Positions 5,898 to 6,028 of a DNA stretch of 6,028 nt are shown here, one piece after another; position 1 is the stretch's first letter, and every line of letters starts with the position of its first letter. A model generated the notes under the pieces. The model was not told the DNA's origin, ran no database searches, and worked only from the letters and a program-made list of their open reading frames with translations. The translations under genes were made by a program, and so were the position numbers. Source of the DNA: Sphingomonadales bacterium. Its GTDB lineage: Bacteria; Bacteroidota; Bacteroidia; UBA7662. Location of the stretch: positions 1 to 6,028 of the forward strand of contig VHBD01000092.1 in NCBI GenBank assembly GCA_016872125.1, written 5' to 3'.

Positions 5898-6028
5898 AAT
5901 CCAAGGGACAGCCCTGCGGAATACCCTTTGAAATCGCCCAGGGTAAATGCCTCCGCATGCAAGGCGATCACAACCAATTTGAATCGTAAGCCCAGTCCCA
6001 TCCGCAATTGTTGCTCGCTGTCGATCTG
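5894..6028 (-). CDS. outer-membrane beta-barrel protein, C-terminal fragment (44 aa visible)
   Basis: The minus strand is open from the window edge to TAA at 5896-5894. The visible residues show amphipathic strands in the pattern of a small outer-membrane barrel: EQQLRMGLGLRFKLVVIALHAEAFTL, a short turn (GDFKGY), then a last strand SAGLSLGF that ends in phenylalanine, the usual C-terminal signal recognised by the BAM machinery. This resembles the end of porin-like or DUF6588-like proteins of Bacteroidota, but the family cannot be fixed from 44 residues and the start is outside the window. Its stop codon overlaps that of the convergent GT2 gene by 4 bases. Confidence 0.72.
   Translation of the reverse strand, partial: QIDSEQQLRMGLGLRFKLVVIALHAEAFTLGDFKGYSAGLSLGF

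Overview
The window looks like chromosomal DNA of a Bacteroidota member with mid-range GC content; a finer placement is not justified from sequence alone. Four things point there. A TonB-dependent receptor sits next to a HmuY-like lipoprotein. A long-form LptF/LptG permease has sequence typical of that phylum. The starts lack Shine-Dalgarno sequences. TAnnTTTG-type promoter boxes lie upstream of a tRNA gene that does not encode CCA.

Layout. (1) Positions 1-1115, plus strand: the last 128 residues of a TonB-dependent outer-membrane receptor, then a HmuY-family lipoprotein, which looks like a metal/heme or other small-ligand uptake pair. (2) Positions 1155-1900, minus strand: an SRPBCC (COG4276-type) protein, then, only 4 bases after its stop, a 47-codon DUF2256 four-cysteine mini-protein that starts with GTG and is easily missed, then tRNA-Met(CAU). 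(3) Positions 1900-1982: a short divergent intergenic region with a strong hairpin, fully paired only as plus-strand RNA. (4) Positions 1983-5897, plus strand: a long LptF/LptG-family permease, a GT4-type glycosyltransferase and a membrane GT2 glycosyltransferase, tightly packed (22-bp gap, then an ATGA overlap) and probably one cell-envelope glycolipid/polysaccharide operon. (5) Positions 5894-6028, minus strand: the last 44 residues of an outer-membrane beta-barrel protein whose stop codon overlaps the stop of the GT2 gene.

Most genes serve the cell envelope: uptake across the outer membrane, lipopolysaccharide transport and glycan synthesis. The SRPBCC-DUF2256 pair is a separate small minus-strand unit whose families, from memory, tend to occur near photolyase/cryptochrome genes. 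I found no mobile element, CRISPR array, toxin-antitoxin pair or clear defence system. The points most worth checking are the unannotated DUF2256 gene, the HmuY-like protein that lacks every usual heme-ligand residue, and the hairpin in the lptF leader.
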